Assembly: GCA_002307145.1 (NCBI GenBank)
Contig: DBTR01000037.1
Span: 19,548 to 32,241, forward strand
Origin: Rhodospirillum sp. UBA1311
GTDB lineage: Bacteria > Pseudomonadota > Alphaproteobacteria > Rhodospirillales > Rhodospirillaceae
Direction of reading: 5' to 3'
Length of the DNA: 12,694 nt
The first letter of the stretch is position 1. Each line of letters starts with the position of its first letter. Shown here in pieces: positions 1 to 6,154 of the stretch. The notes under the pieces were generated by a model. It did not search any database and was not told the DNA's origin. It saw only the letters and a list, made by a program, of their open reading frames with translations. The translations under genes were made by a program, and so were the position numbers.

Positions 1-1349
1 CCGCCGGCCGAATCGCCCTCGACCAGGAACAGTTCCGAGCCCTCCGCCACCGCGCGGGTGCAATCGGCGAGCTTGCCGGGCAGGCGCAGGCGCTTGGTCG
101 CCGACTTGCGCGAAAGCTCCTTGCTCTGTTTGCGGCGCTGGCGCTCCTCGGCACGGTCCAGCACCATCGCCAGAAGCCGGTTGGCGACTTCCGGATCGGC
201 GGTCAGCCAATGGTCGAAGTGATCCTTCACCGCCTGCTCGACGAGGCGCGTCGCCTCGGCGGAGGCGAGCTTTTCCTTGGTCTGGCCCTGGAACTGCGGA
301 TCGCGGATGAACAGCGACAGCAACACGCACGCGCCGCCGAACGCATCCTCGGCGTTGAGCTTGTCGGCCTTGCGGTTGCCGATCATCTCGGCATAGCTGC
401 GCAGGCCGCGCGCGACGATGTTGCGGAAGCCGTTCTCGTGGGTGCCGCCCTCGGGGGTCGGAATCGTGTTGCAGTAAGACGAGAAGAACCCGTCGTCCAT
501 GTCGTCGGGCCAGATCGCCGCCCACTCCACCGAACCCATGTCGTCGGAAAGCGTCGCGGTTCCGGCGAACGGCGTCGGCGTCAGGCGCGTGCGGTCGCTG
601 GTGACGTCGGCCAGGTAATCCGCCAAGCCATTGGGGAAATGCAGGGTCGCGCTCGCAGGGGTCGGATCGCCCTCGGCGATCAGCTCGGGCGCGCAACTCC
701 AGCGCACCGTCACGCCCCGGAACAGATACGCCTTGGCGCGGGTCATGCGATAGAGCGCGGCGGGGCGGAAGCGCATCCGTGCGCCGAAGATCTGCGGATC
801 GGGGCTGAAGGTCACGGTGGTGCCGCGCCGGTTCTGCACCGCGCCCGCATCCACCAACGGCCCGAGCGCCAGCCCGCGCGAAAACGCCTGGGTGTAGAGC
901 CTGCGGTTGCGCGCCACCTCGACGACGAGCGACGCCGACAGTGCGTTCACCACCGAAATCCCGACGCCATGCAAGCCGCCCGAAACCTTGTAGGCGTCGC
1001 CACCGAACTTGCCGCCCGAGTGCAGCGTGGTGAGAATCACTTCGAGCGCCGACTTGTCCGGATACTTCGGATGCGGGTCCACCGGAATGCCACGCCCGTT
1101 GTCGCGCACCGTCACCGCGCCATCGGCCAGCAGTTCCACGTCGATGATGCTCGCATGGCCGGCAACCGCCTCGTCCATCGCGTTGTCGAGGACTTCGGCC
1201 ACCAGATGGTGCATCGCACGCTCGTCGGTGCCGCCGATATACATGCCCGGACGACGGCGCACCGGCTCCAACCCCTCAAGAACCTCGATGTCCTTGGCGG
1301 TGTAGGATTCGGCCTTGGCCAACGTCACGTCTTGGAACAGATCACTCAT
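1..1349 (-). CDS. parE: DNA topoisomerase IV subunit B (ParE), 5' part; 3' end beyond the left edge
   Basis: ParE is the ATPase subunit of topoisomerase IV, which with ParC decatenates daughter chromosomes in the cytoplasm. About 450 residues are present, starting at the ATG at 1349; the frame is open to base 1. The GHKL ATPase fold is clear: N-box EVLDNAMDEA at residues 52-61, DNGRGIP at 83-89, the glycine-rich lid GGLHGVG at 124-130, and the QTK loop (QGQTKEKL, 355-361) whose lysine contacts ATP. The visible part ends exactly in the TOPRIM motif EGDSAGG (444-450), so the acidic TOPRIM DxD and the C-terminus are missing from the window. ParE rather than GyrB is chosen from the RRRPGMYIGGTDERAMHHL opening and from AMDEA in the N-box, where GyrB usually has SVDEA. 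No strong Shine-Dalgarno sequence precedes the ATG. The family call is safe; the ParE/GyrB choice is slightly less so. Confidence 0.93.
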   Translation of the reverse strand, partial: MSDLFQDVTLAKAESYTAKDIEVLEGLEPVRRRPGMYIGGTDERAMHHLVAEVLDNAMDEAVAGHASIIDVELLADGAVTVRDNGRGIPVDPHPKYPDKSALEVILTTLHSGGKFGGDAYKVSGGLHGVGISVVNALSASLVVEVARNRRLYTQAFSRGLALGPLVDAGAVQNRRGTTVTFSPDPQIFGARMRFRPAALYRMTRAKAYLFRGVTVRWSCAPELIAEGDPTPASATLHFPNGLADYLADVTSDRTRLTPTPFAGTATLSDDMGSVEWAAIWPDDMDDGFFSSYCNTIPTPEGGTHENGFRNIVARGLRSYAEMIGNRKADKLNAEDAFGGACVLLSLFIRDPQFQGQTKEKLASAEATRLVEQAVKDHFDHWLTADPEVANRLLAMVLDRAEERQRRKQSKELSRKSATKRLRLPGKLADCTRAVAEGSELFLVEGDSAG

Positions 1350-1380
1350 CGCGCTACCGGCTTACCTGACAAAAATCTAT

Positions 1381-1624
1381 CCATGGGGGCTCAGCCACCC
1401 CCTACCCACCAAACCCTGGGTCCGGGCGGTACTGTACGCGCGAAGGCGCGGCAAGACAAGGCCAGGGCTTCGCCCCCGGGCCCCACCAAAGGCCGCCGGC
1501 CCTTGGATCCCGTGCATTTTGGTTTTTCGCGCGTCAGCGCAATCACTCACCCTGCAAGGCGCAGGCTTATGGCGCTTCGCGCAAAACCGACGGGGTTTGG
1601 GGCCCAGGGGCAAAGCCCCTGACC
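1381..1624. repeat. Three related GC-rich hairpin repeats in the parE-ridA gap
   Basis: Three copies share one pattern, CCAGGG-CT-loop-GCCCC followed by CCCACCAAA or CCCCAAA. Copy 1 (plus) is 1381-1413, copy 2 (plus) is 1462-1490 and copy 3 (minus) is 1595-1624. Copies 2 and 3 are near-perfect inverted partners over about 28 bases, flanking roughly 105 bases. Each contains a short hairpin with a 3-base loop: GGC/GCC at 1388-1396, GGGC/GCCC at 1465-1475 and CAGGGGC/GCCCCTG at 1605-1621. No coding sequence is supported in the gap. They look like dispersed intergenic hairpin repeats; a MITE-like element bounded by copies 2 and 3 is the alternative. Confidence 0.55.
1605..1621 (-). terminator. 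Perfect hairpin just after the RidA-family gene, possible terminator
   Basis: CAGGGGC (1605-1611), a 3-base loop AAA and GCCCCTG (1615-1621) form a perfect 7-bp stem beginning about 10 bases beyond the stop codon of the minus-strand RidA gene. No U-tract follows on the minus strand (next bases GGCCCC), so it is either a weak or Rho-assisted terminator or simply part of the repeat family. Confidence 0.35.
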
Positions 1625-1630
1625 TTGCCT

Positions 1631-2101
1631 TTACGCCTTCAGCTTCGCGATCACCGCCACTTCGACCGGGGCGTTGCGCGGTAGGACGGCGACGCCGACG
1701 GCGTTGCGGGTATGGCGTCCGGCATCGCCGAAGGCGGCGACGAAGAGGTCGGAGGCGCCGTTGCCGATCGTCGGCTGGTCGAAGAAGTCGATGGCGGAGG
1801 CGACGAAGACGTCGACGCGGACGATCTTTTCGATTCGGTCGAGATTGCCTTCGGTGGCGTCGTTGAGCTTGGCGATCACCTGGAGGGCGGCGAGCTTGGC
1901 GGCTTCCACGCCGGTGGCGACGTCGACGTCCGCGCCGAGGCGGCCGGTGCAGCTCAGGCCCTTGTCGGTCATCGGCAGTTGGCCGGAGGTATAGACCCAG
2001 CCGTCGACGACGTGGAAGGGCACGTAGTTCGCGACCGGCGCGGCGGATACCGGCAGGGTCAGGCCGAGTTCGGCGAGGCGGGTTTTCACGGCGTCGGCCA
2101 T
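1631..2101 (-). CDS. RidA/YjgF family protein (probable 2-iminobutanoate/2-iminopropanoate deaminase)
   Basis: The 156-residue product is a complete RidA-superfamily protein. Proteins of this family form cytoplasmic trimers and hydrolyse reactive enamines and imines such as 2-aminoacrylate, released by PLP enzymes like serine and threonine dehydratases. The C-terminal signature RNAVGVAVLPRNAPVEV is at residues 132-148. Aligned by eye to E. coli RidA, R132 matches catalytic Arg105 and E147 matches Glu120. The strand VDGWVYTSGQLP (32-43) is also typical. Length and the GRHTRNAVGVA motif fit the longer (about 150-residue) Rid subgroup rather than the 128-residue archetype, so substrate preference is uncertain. 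The ATG at 2101 follows a GGAG about 10 bases upstream. The gene is divergent from serA, which makes a link to serine metabolism plausible. Confidence 0.88.
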   Translation of the reverse strand: MADAVKTRLAELGLTLPVSAAPVANYVPFHVVDGWVYTSGQLPMTDKGLSCTGRLGADVDVATGVEAAKLAALQVIAKLNDATEGNLDRIEKIVRVDVFVASAIDFFDQPTIGNGASDLFVAAFGDAGRHTRNAVGVAVLPRNAPVEVAVIAKLKA

Positions 2102-2164
2102 GGCTTTTAGTCTCCGTTAGGGTTCGCATGTTCGACCCGGCCGGGGGCGTTGCGGAAAACGCAA

Positions 2165-2193
2165 TTGGCCTCGAAGGGCGGATCGGCCTATTG
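2165..2193 (+). promoter_or_regulatory. Weak candidate sigma70-type promoter for serA
   Basis: TTGGCC (2165-2170) and CTATTG (2188-2193) are separated by 17 bases in the 145-base ridA-serA gap. The matches to consensus are only moderate. A perfect palindrome GCCCGG-TT-CCGGGC (2200-2213) lies just downstream, where the transcript would begin. Confidence 0.22.
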
Positions 2194-2220
2194 TGCGGTG
2201 CCCGGTTCCGGGCGGATCGC

Positions 2221-2250
2221 ATGAAGATTAGTGTCGGAGGCTCCCGGTGA
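2221..2250 (+). other. Possible 9-codon leader frame overlapping the serA start
   Basis: An ATG at 2221 opens a frame reading MKISVGGSR that stops at TGA 2248-2250, overlapping the serA GTG (2247-2249) as GTGA. The serA ribosome site lies inside it. There is no good Shine-Dalgarno sequence before 2221, and a frame this short can arise by chance. Confidence 0.2.
2236..2240 (+). promoter_or_regulatory. Shine-Dalgarno site fixing the GTG start of serA
   Basis: GGAGG lies 6 bases before the GTG at 2247. The next in-frame ATG is far inside the conserved domain, and the residues after the GTG (SKLSLPKDKI) match the E. coli SerA N-terminus. Confidence 0.75.
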
Positions 2251-3482
2251 GCAAGCTCTCCCTGCCCAAGGATAAAATCAAGGTCGTGCTGCTCGAAGGC
2301 ATCCACGACAACGCCATCCACGCGCTCAACGTGTCGGGTTACGCCAACGTCGACAGCTACCCCGGCGCGCTCGACGGCGTCGCCTTGCGGGAGGCGCTCG
2401 CCGACGCGCACATCGTCGGCATTCGCTCCCGCACCCGCCTCACCGCCCAGGTGATCCAGCAGGCGCCGAAGCTGATGGCGGTGGGGTGCTTCTGCATCGG
2501 CACCAACCAGGTGGATCTCTCGGCCGCGAAGATGGCGGGGATTCCGGTATTCAACGCCCCCTACTCCAACACCCGCTCGGTGGCGGAGCTGGTGTTGGGC
2601 GAGATCATCATGCTCTACCGCGGCATCCCCGAGAAGTCGGCCGCCGCGCATGCGGGCCGTTGGCTCAAGACCGCCAAGGGCGCGCACGAGATTCGCGGCA
2701 AGAAGCTCGGCATCATCGGTTACGGCCACATCGGCTCGCAGCTTTCGATCCTCGCCGAGGCGCTCGGCATGGAGGTGCAGTACTTCGACGTGGTCAACAA
2801 GCTCGCCCTCGGCAACGCCAAGGCATGCCACACCATGGACCTGCTGCTGCGCACCTCGGACATCGTGACCCTGCACGTGCCGTCGACGCCGCAGACCAAG
2901 GGGATGTTCGGCGCGTCCGAGATCGCCTTGATGAAAAAGGGCGCTATGCTGGTCAACGCGTCGCGCGGCAACGTCGTCGACATCGACGCCCTCGCGGCGG
3001 CGCTGCAGGACGGCCAGATCGGCGGCGCGGCGATCGACGTGTTCCCGAGCGAACCGGCCGACAACGGCGACGAGTTCACCTCGCCGCTGCGCGGCATTCC
3101 GAACGTGATCCTGACGCCGCACGTCGGCGGCTCGACCCAGGAGGCGCAGGCCAACATCGGCACCGAAGTCGCGGAAAAGCTGATCACCTATTCGGACAAC
3201 GGCTCGACCTTGGGCGCGGTGAACTTCATGGAGGTGGCGCTGCCGGTGCAGGGCACCCAGACCCGCTTCCTCCACATCCACCGCAACGTTCCGGGGGTGA
3301 TCTCGCGGATCAACGACATCTTCTCCGCCAAGGGGATCAACATCTCCGGCCAGTATCTCCGCACCGACGGCGAGATCGGCTACGTGGTGGTGGACGTCGA
3401 GGCCGACATCCAGCCGGGCATGGGCTTCCGCCGCGAGCTGGAAGCGATCGACGGCACGCTGCGCGTCCGCTTCCTGTTCTGA
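2247..3482 (+). CDS. serA: D-3-phosphoglycerate dehydrogenase, ACT-domain (E. coli-like) type
   Basis: SerA oxidises 3-phosphoglycerate to 3-phosphohydroxypyruvate with NAD+, the first step of serine synthesis in the cytoplasm. The 411-residue protein matches the E. coli enzyme nearly end to end. The Rossmann motif GYGHIG is at 158-163 and the catalytic set is R240 (NASRG), E269 (PSEPA) and H292 (TPHVGG). The substrate-loop segment FCIGTNQVDL is at 82-91 and W139 of the inter-domain cleft is kept. A C-terminal ACT domain starts near 340; H345, N347 and N365 match the E. coli serine-contact residues, so serine feedback inhibition is expected. The start is GTG with GGAGG 6 bases upstream. serA converges on the GH13 gene with a single base between the two stop codons, and its likely terminator lies inside that gene. 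Confidence 0.96.
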   Translation: MSKLSLPKDKIKVVLLEGIHDNAIHALNVSGYANVDSYPGALDGVALREALADAHIVGIRSRTRLTAQVIQQAPKLMAVGCFCIGTNQVDLSAAKMAGIPVFNAPYSNTRSVAELVLGEIIMLYRGIPEKSAAAHAGRWLKTAKGAHEIRGKKLGIIGYGHIGSQLSILAEALGMEVQYFDVVNKLALGNAKACHTMDLLLRTSDIVTLHVPSTPQTKGMFGASEIALMKKGAMLVNASRGNVVDIDALAAALQDGQIGGAAIDVFPSEPADNGDEFTSPLRGIPNVILTPHVGGSTQEAQANIGTEVAEKLITYSDNGSTLGAVNFMEVALPVQGTQTRFLHIHRNVPGVISRINDIFSAKGINISGQYLRTDGEIGYVVVDVEADIQPGMGFRRELEAIDGTLRVRFLF

Positions 3483-3483
3483 T

Positions 3484-4827
3484 CTAGACCAATATCACTG
3501 CCGACGCGGGGTCGAGGGCAACTTCGACCCCGTTGTCGTTGGCCTGGACGACGCGCCCGGCGTCGAGGACGTCGGCGAGGCGGCGATTGCCGAGCGCGTC
3601 GTGGTGGAGTTTGAGCCGCACCGGCTTCACGCCCGCGTTGACCGCCGTCACCGCGATCCCATCCCCGGCGCGACGCAGGCAGGCGAAGGCGCGCGGCTGG
3701 ACGAGGAGGGTTTCGTAGTCGCCGTCGCACAGCGCCGGATGCGCCGCCCGCGCCCGCGCGAGGCCTGCGATCAGGGGCATCAGCTCGGGATGCGGCAGAT
3801 TGGCGAGGTCGCCGGGCTGGAGTTCGGGGCGCAGCGGCCAGTCGTGCGCGGTGGCATGGGCTTCGCCCGCGATCCCCGCCTCGCTGCCGTAGTAGACGAA
3901 CGGCACGCCGGGGAGCGCGAACAGCAGCGCCTGCAAGGGCGCGAGGTGCGCCGCGTGCTTCAGCTTCGAGGCGATGCGCGGCGTGTCGTGGTTGTCGAGG
4001 AAGGTGGCGAGAGGCAGGCCCCGCAGGGTTCCCTTCGGCCCGAACTGGCGATCGAGGGTGTGGGCGAGTTCGAACATGTTGCCGTCGTTGAATGCCGACC
4101 ACAGCGCCTTGTGCAGCGCGTAGTTGGTGACCGAATCGTTGCCCGCGTCGGTCCAGCGGCGATAGTCGCCGTGGATCGCCTCGGCGAGCAGCCAGAAACC
4201 CGGGCGCTTGGCCCGGCACCGCGCCGCCAGTTCGGCCTGGAAACCGAGCGACAATACGTCTGCCGCGTCGAGGCGGATGCCGTCGATGTCGTAGGCGTCG
4301 ATCCAGCCCTCGGCGGAGGCGAACAGATATTCGCGGGTTTCGGGATTCCGGGTGTTGAGGGTGACGAGGATATCGTGGCCGCGCCAGGTCTCGTAATGGA
4401 AGGACTCGCCGCGCAATCCGGGTTTTTCGAAATCGAGGACGAACCAGTCGGCGAAGCGCGAGTTGCGCCCCTTCGCCAGCACGTCCTGGAACGCCCAATG
4501 GCCGCGCCCGACGTGGTTGAACACGCCGTCAAGCACCACCTTGATCCCGCGCGCATGGGCCGAGGCGACGAGGCGCGCGAGGTCGGCGTCGGCACCGAGG
4601 CGGCGATCGATGCGGCGGAGATCGAGGATGTCGTAGCCGTGGGTGGCGGATTCGCAGACCGGCCCGAGCAAAAGCCCGCCGAGCCCGAGCGCCGCGACGT
4701 GATCGAGCCAGGGTTCGAGGTTCGCGAGGCGCGCCACCGCCTCGCCCGCGCCTGGGTTTGCCCTGGGCGCGCCGAGGCAGCCGAGCGGAAACAGGTGGTA
4801 GAAGCTCAGGTCATGCGCCCGGGACAT
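3484..4827 (-). CDS. GH13 alpha-amylase family glycoside hydrolase, cytoplasmic
   Basis: The 447-residue protein carries all four GH13 (beta/alpha)8-barrel motifs: region I DGVFNH (100-105), region II GIRLDAAD (183-190) with nucleophile D187, region III acid/base E216 in LLAEAIHG, and region IV FLDNHD (276-281) with D281. It should act on alpha-glucosidic bonds. There is no signal peptide and no extra carbohydrate-binding module, so it is a compact cytoplasmic enzyme; the opening FYHLFPLGCLGAP resembles intracellular maltodextrin- or cyclodextrin-degrading members. The exact substrate (maltodextrin, trehalose-like or other) cannot be read from sequence. The ATG at 4827 is chosen because GGAGG sits 4 bases upstream and it overlaps the FUSC gene by 17 bases; an ATG at 4893 would add 22 non-conserved residues. 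It is the third gene of the marR-FUSC-GH13 operon. Catalytic residues are intact. Confidence 0.9.
   Translation of the reverse strand: MSRAHDLSFYHLFPLGCLGAPRANPGAGEAVARLANLEPWLDHVAALGLGGLLLGPVCESATHGYDILDLRRIDRRLGADADLARLVASAHARGIKVVLDGVFNHVGRGHWAFQDVLAKGRNSRFADWFVLDFEKPGLRGESFHYETWRGHDILVTLNTRNPETREYLFASAEGWIDAYDIDGIRLDAADVLSLGFQAELAARCRAKRPGFWLLAEAIHGDYRRWTDAGNDSVTNYALHKALWSAFNDGNMFELAHTLDRQFGPKGTLRGLPLATFLDNHDTPRIASKLKHAAHLAPLQALLFALPGVPFVYYGSEAGIAGEAHATAHDWPLRPELQPGDLANLPHPELMPLIAGLARARAAHPALCDGDYETLLVQPRAFACLRRAGDGIAVTAVNAGVKPVRLKLHHDALGNRRLADVLDAGRVVQANDNGVEVALDPASAVILV
3507..3540 (+). terminator. Probable serA terminator embedded in the 3' end of the opposing GH13 gene
   Basis: CGGGGTCGA (3507-3515) and TCGACCCCG (3524-3532) form a perfect 9-bp stem with an 8-base loop, 25 bases past the serA stop, followed on the plus strand by T-rich TTGTCGTT. 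The same bases encode the last residues of the glycosidase on the minus strand. Confidence 0.5.
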
Positions 4828-5623
4828 CCGGCCTCCGGCTCTTGAGCAAGGCCGCCAACGCGGCGGCGTCACGATGCGCGAGGCCGCGCGCATGGTCGGC
4901 TGCGGCCTCGGGGGCGGCCTCGGCCAGCGCCCGCGCCAGATACGCGGTGGAGATCGACAACCGTGCCAGGGCCGCCTGCAGACGCGCCAGGGCGTCGCGA
5001 TCCGCCCGCTCCCACTTCGACCCGCCGATCACCCGCCCGAGCCGCAACCGCAGAACCCCCACCCGCGCCAGATGCCCGCGCGCCGCCTCCGCCTCTCCGG
5101 CCTCCGCCGCCGCCCGCACCTCGCGAAGCAACCCGAGCGCCTTCGCCGCCAACCCTTCCGCCGCGCGCTCCGAGCTGGCCGGCAGCAGCAGCCAAGCCGT
5201 CGCAACGCCGAAACCCGCCCCGAGCGCAATCTCGGCCACCCGCAGCAGCGCGGCGCCCGCCGCGCCGTGCGCGCCCGGCACCGCCGAAATCACGATCACC
5301 GCCGCCACCGGCGCGGTGCGCCAACCGTCCTTCCAGGTCATCGCCAGCGCCGAAGGCAACAGCGCGAGCGCCAGCAACGCCAGGTCCGACTCCACCCAGG
5401 GCCGCAGCAACGCGGCGCCGCACGCCACGCCACCGCCCACGAACGTGCCGACCAGCCGGTCGGTTCCCGCCTGCGTCGCCGCGCCGGGGAGCGGCCGCGC
5501 GACGATCACCGCGCTCAACGCCGCCCAGTATCCTTCGGGCAACCCCAAGGCCGCCGACGCCGCGAACGCCGCCAACGCCGCAACCGCCAGCCGCAACGGT
5601 GGCACCAGGTCAAACATCCGCAT
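4811..5623 (-). CDS. FUSC family inner-membrane protein (fusaric acid resistance / aromatic acid exporter type), half-size
   Basis: The 270-residue protein has about six hydrophobic segments in its first 148 residues (near 10-28, 33-50, 58-76, 79-97, 104-118 and 126-148) and then a charged, Ala- and Arg-rich helical cytoplasmic tail. The segment YWAALSAVIVARP (32-44), followed by QAGTDRLVGTFVGG (51-64), matches the FUSC consensus of a TM helix, then R and GT-G. FUSC proteins are proposed exporters of aromatic and other weak acids, often with an HlyD-type partner and about 650-700 residues; this one contains a single membrane half and no periplasmic adaptor gene is nearby, so it may dimerise. 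The start overlaps the marR end by 14 bases; the second ATG at 5617 is an alternative. Control by the adjacent MarR protein is likely. Substrate unknown. Confidence 0.8.
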   Translation of the reverse strand: MRMFDLVPPLRLAVAALAAFAASAALGLPEGYWAALSAVIVARPLPGAATQAGTDRLVGTFVGGGVACGAALLRPWVESDLALLALALLPSALAMTWKDGWRTAPVAAVIVISAVPGAHGAAGAALLRVAEIALGAGFGVATAWLLLPASSERAAEGLAAKALGLLREVRAAAEAGEAEAARGHLARVGVLRLRLGRVIGGSKWERADRDALARLQAALARLSISTAYLARALAEAAPEAAADHARGLAHRDAAALAALLKSRRPDVPGA

Positions 5624-6050
5624 CGTCGTCGTCCGTCATCGCCGCGGCCAACCGTTCGAGGAAGGCCGCGACGCGCGCTGCCTCCGCCAGGTCGGTCATC
5701 CCGAGCACCGCCGCAAGCCGACGTTGCCGCATGCCGAGTTCGGCGGCGAGCGCCGCCTCCCCCGCGCCGGTGATCCGGATGCGGGTCTTGCGGCGGTCGT
5801 CGGCATCGCCGTCGCGAGCGATCAGTTCCGCCGCCTCCAGCTCCGCCAGCAGGCGGGTCAAGGATTGGGGCCGAACCCGCAACCGGGCCGCCAGCGCCCG
5901 GCCGGTGATTCCGGCGTCGCGCGACAACGCACCCAGCGCCAGGAGTTTCGCCGGAGCGAGCGCACCCGCATGCGGCACGGCGCGCAGGCCCCGGCTCACC
6001 TTCAATATCGCACCGAGAAGCCGCGCGGTCGGATCGGTCTTGGTTTTCAT
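5610..6050 (-). CDS. MarR family transcriptional regulator
   Basis: The 146-residue protein is a winged helix-turn-helix regulator of the MarR family, which usually binds short palindromes as a dimer and is released by phenolic or other aromatic ligands. The recognition region is LAARLRVRPQSLTRLLAELE (residues 53-72). The wing contains the family signature DADDRRKTRIRIT (82-94), with helical dimerisation segments at both ends. An acidic tail (TDDDDADV) ends the protein. It is the first gene of an operon with the FUSC and GH13 genes. The ATG at 6050 has no Shine-Dalgarno site; a perfect palindrome and a -10 element lie directly before it, consistent with autorepression and near-leaderless translation. 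An ATG at 6101 is in frame but lies in the terminator tail and is unlikely. Confidence 0.88.
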   Translation of the reverse strand: MKTKTDPTARLLGAILKVSRGLRAVPHAGALAPAKLLALGALSRDAGITGRALAARLRVRPQSLTRLLAELEAAELIARDGDADDRRKTRIRITGAGEAALAAELGMRQRRLAAVLGMTDLAEAARVAAFLERLAAAMTDDDDADV

Positions 6051-6051
6051 A

Positions 6052-6067
6052 GTAAGACATATCTTAC
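6052..6067. promoter_or_regulatory. Candidate MarR operator, perfect 6-4-6 palindrome
   Basis: GTAAGA (6052-6057), spacer CATA and TCTTAC (6062-6067) are perfect inverted arms, one base from the marR start codon and overlapping the predicted -10. Size and place fit a MarR dimer site that blocks polymerase. Confidence 0.6.
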
Positions 6068-6088
6068 GATTTTTCCGGTCCGCCGCAA
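6061..6088 (-). promoter_or_regulatory. Candidate promoter of the marR-FUSC-GH13 operon
   Basis: On the minus strand TTGCGG (6083-6088) and TAAGAT (6061-6066) are spaced by 16 bases. A transcript starting about 7 bases beyond the -10 would begin near 6054, leaving only about 3-5 bases before the ATG at 6050. The -10 lies inside the palindrome at 6052-6067. Confidence 0.5.
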
Positions 6089-6102
6089 GAGCATCGGGCA
6101 TG

Positions 6103-6136
6103 AAAAAACCGGCCGCCCCGCACGGGGCAGCCGGTT
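6103..6136 (-). terminator. Strong Rho-independent terminator of the scpB-like gene
   Basis: Read on the minus strand, arms of 14 bases (6136-6123 and 6120-6107) pair throughout with one T-G wobble around a small loop, and run into TTTTTT (6108-6103). It begins 19 bases after the stop codon at 6155 and isolates the upstream gene from the marR promoter. Confidence 0.85.
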
Positions 6137-6154
6137 GCGGAAGATCGACCCGAA

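Noticed and set aside
210..1622. A 470-codon plus-strand frame opposite parE.
   Set aside because: It is the mirror of parE codons, runs on through the hairpin repeats and has no family signature.
1377..3281. A 634-codon minus-strand frame opposite serA and overlapping the RidA gene.
   Set aside because: It overlaps two well-supported genes in other frames and has Arg-rich low-complexity sequence.
4828..4893. A 22-residue N-terminal extension of the GH13 enzyme.
   Set aside because: The added residues are antisense-like and Arg-rich, lie inside the FUSC gene, and lack the GGAGG that precedes the ATG at 4827.
6051..6101. A 17-residue upstream extension of the MarR protein from an ATG at 6101.
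   Set aside because: That ATG sits in the U-tract edge of the upstream terminator, and the extension would place the promoter and operator inside the coding sequence.
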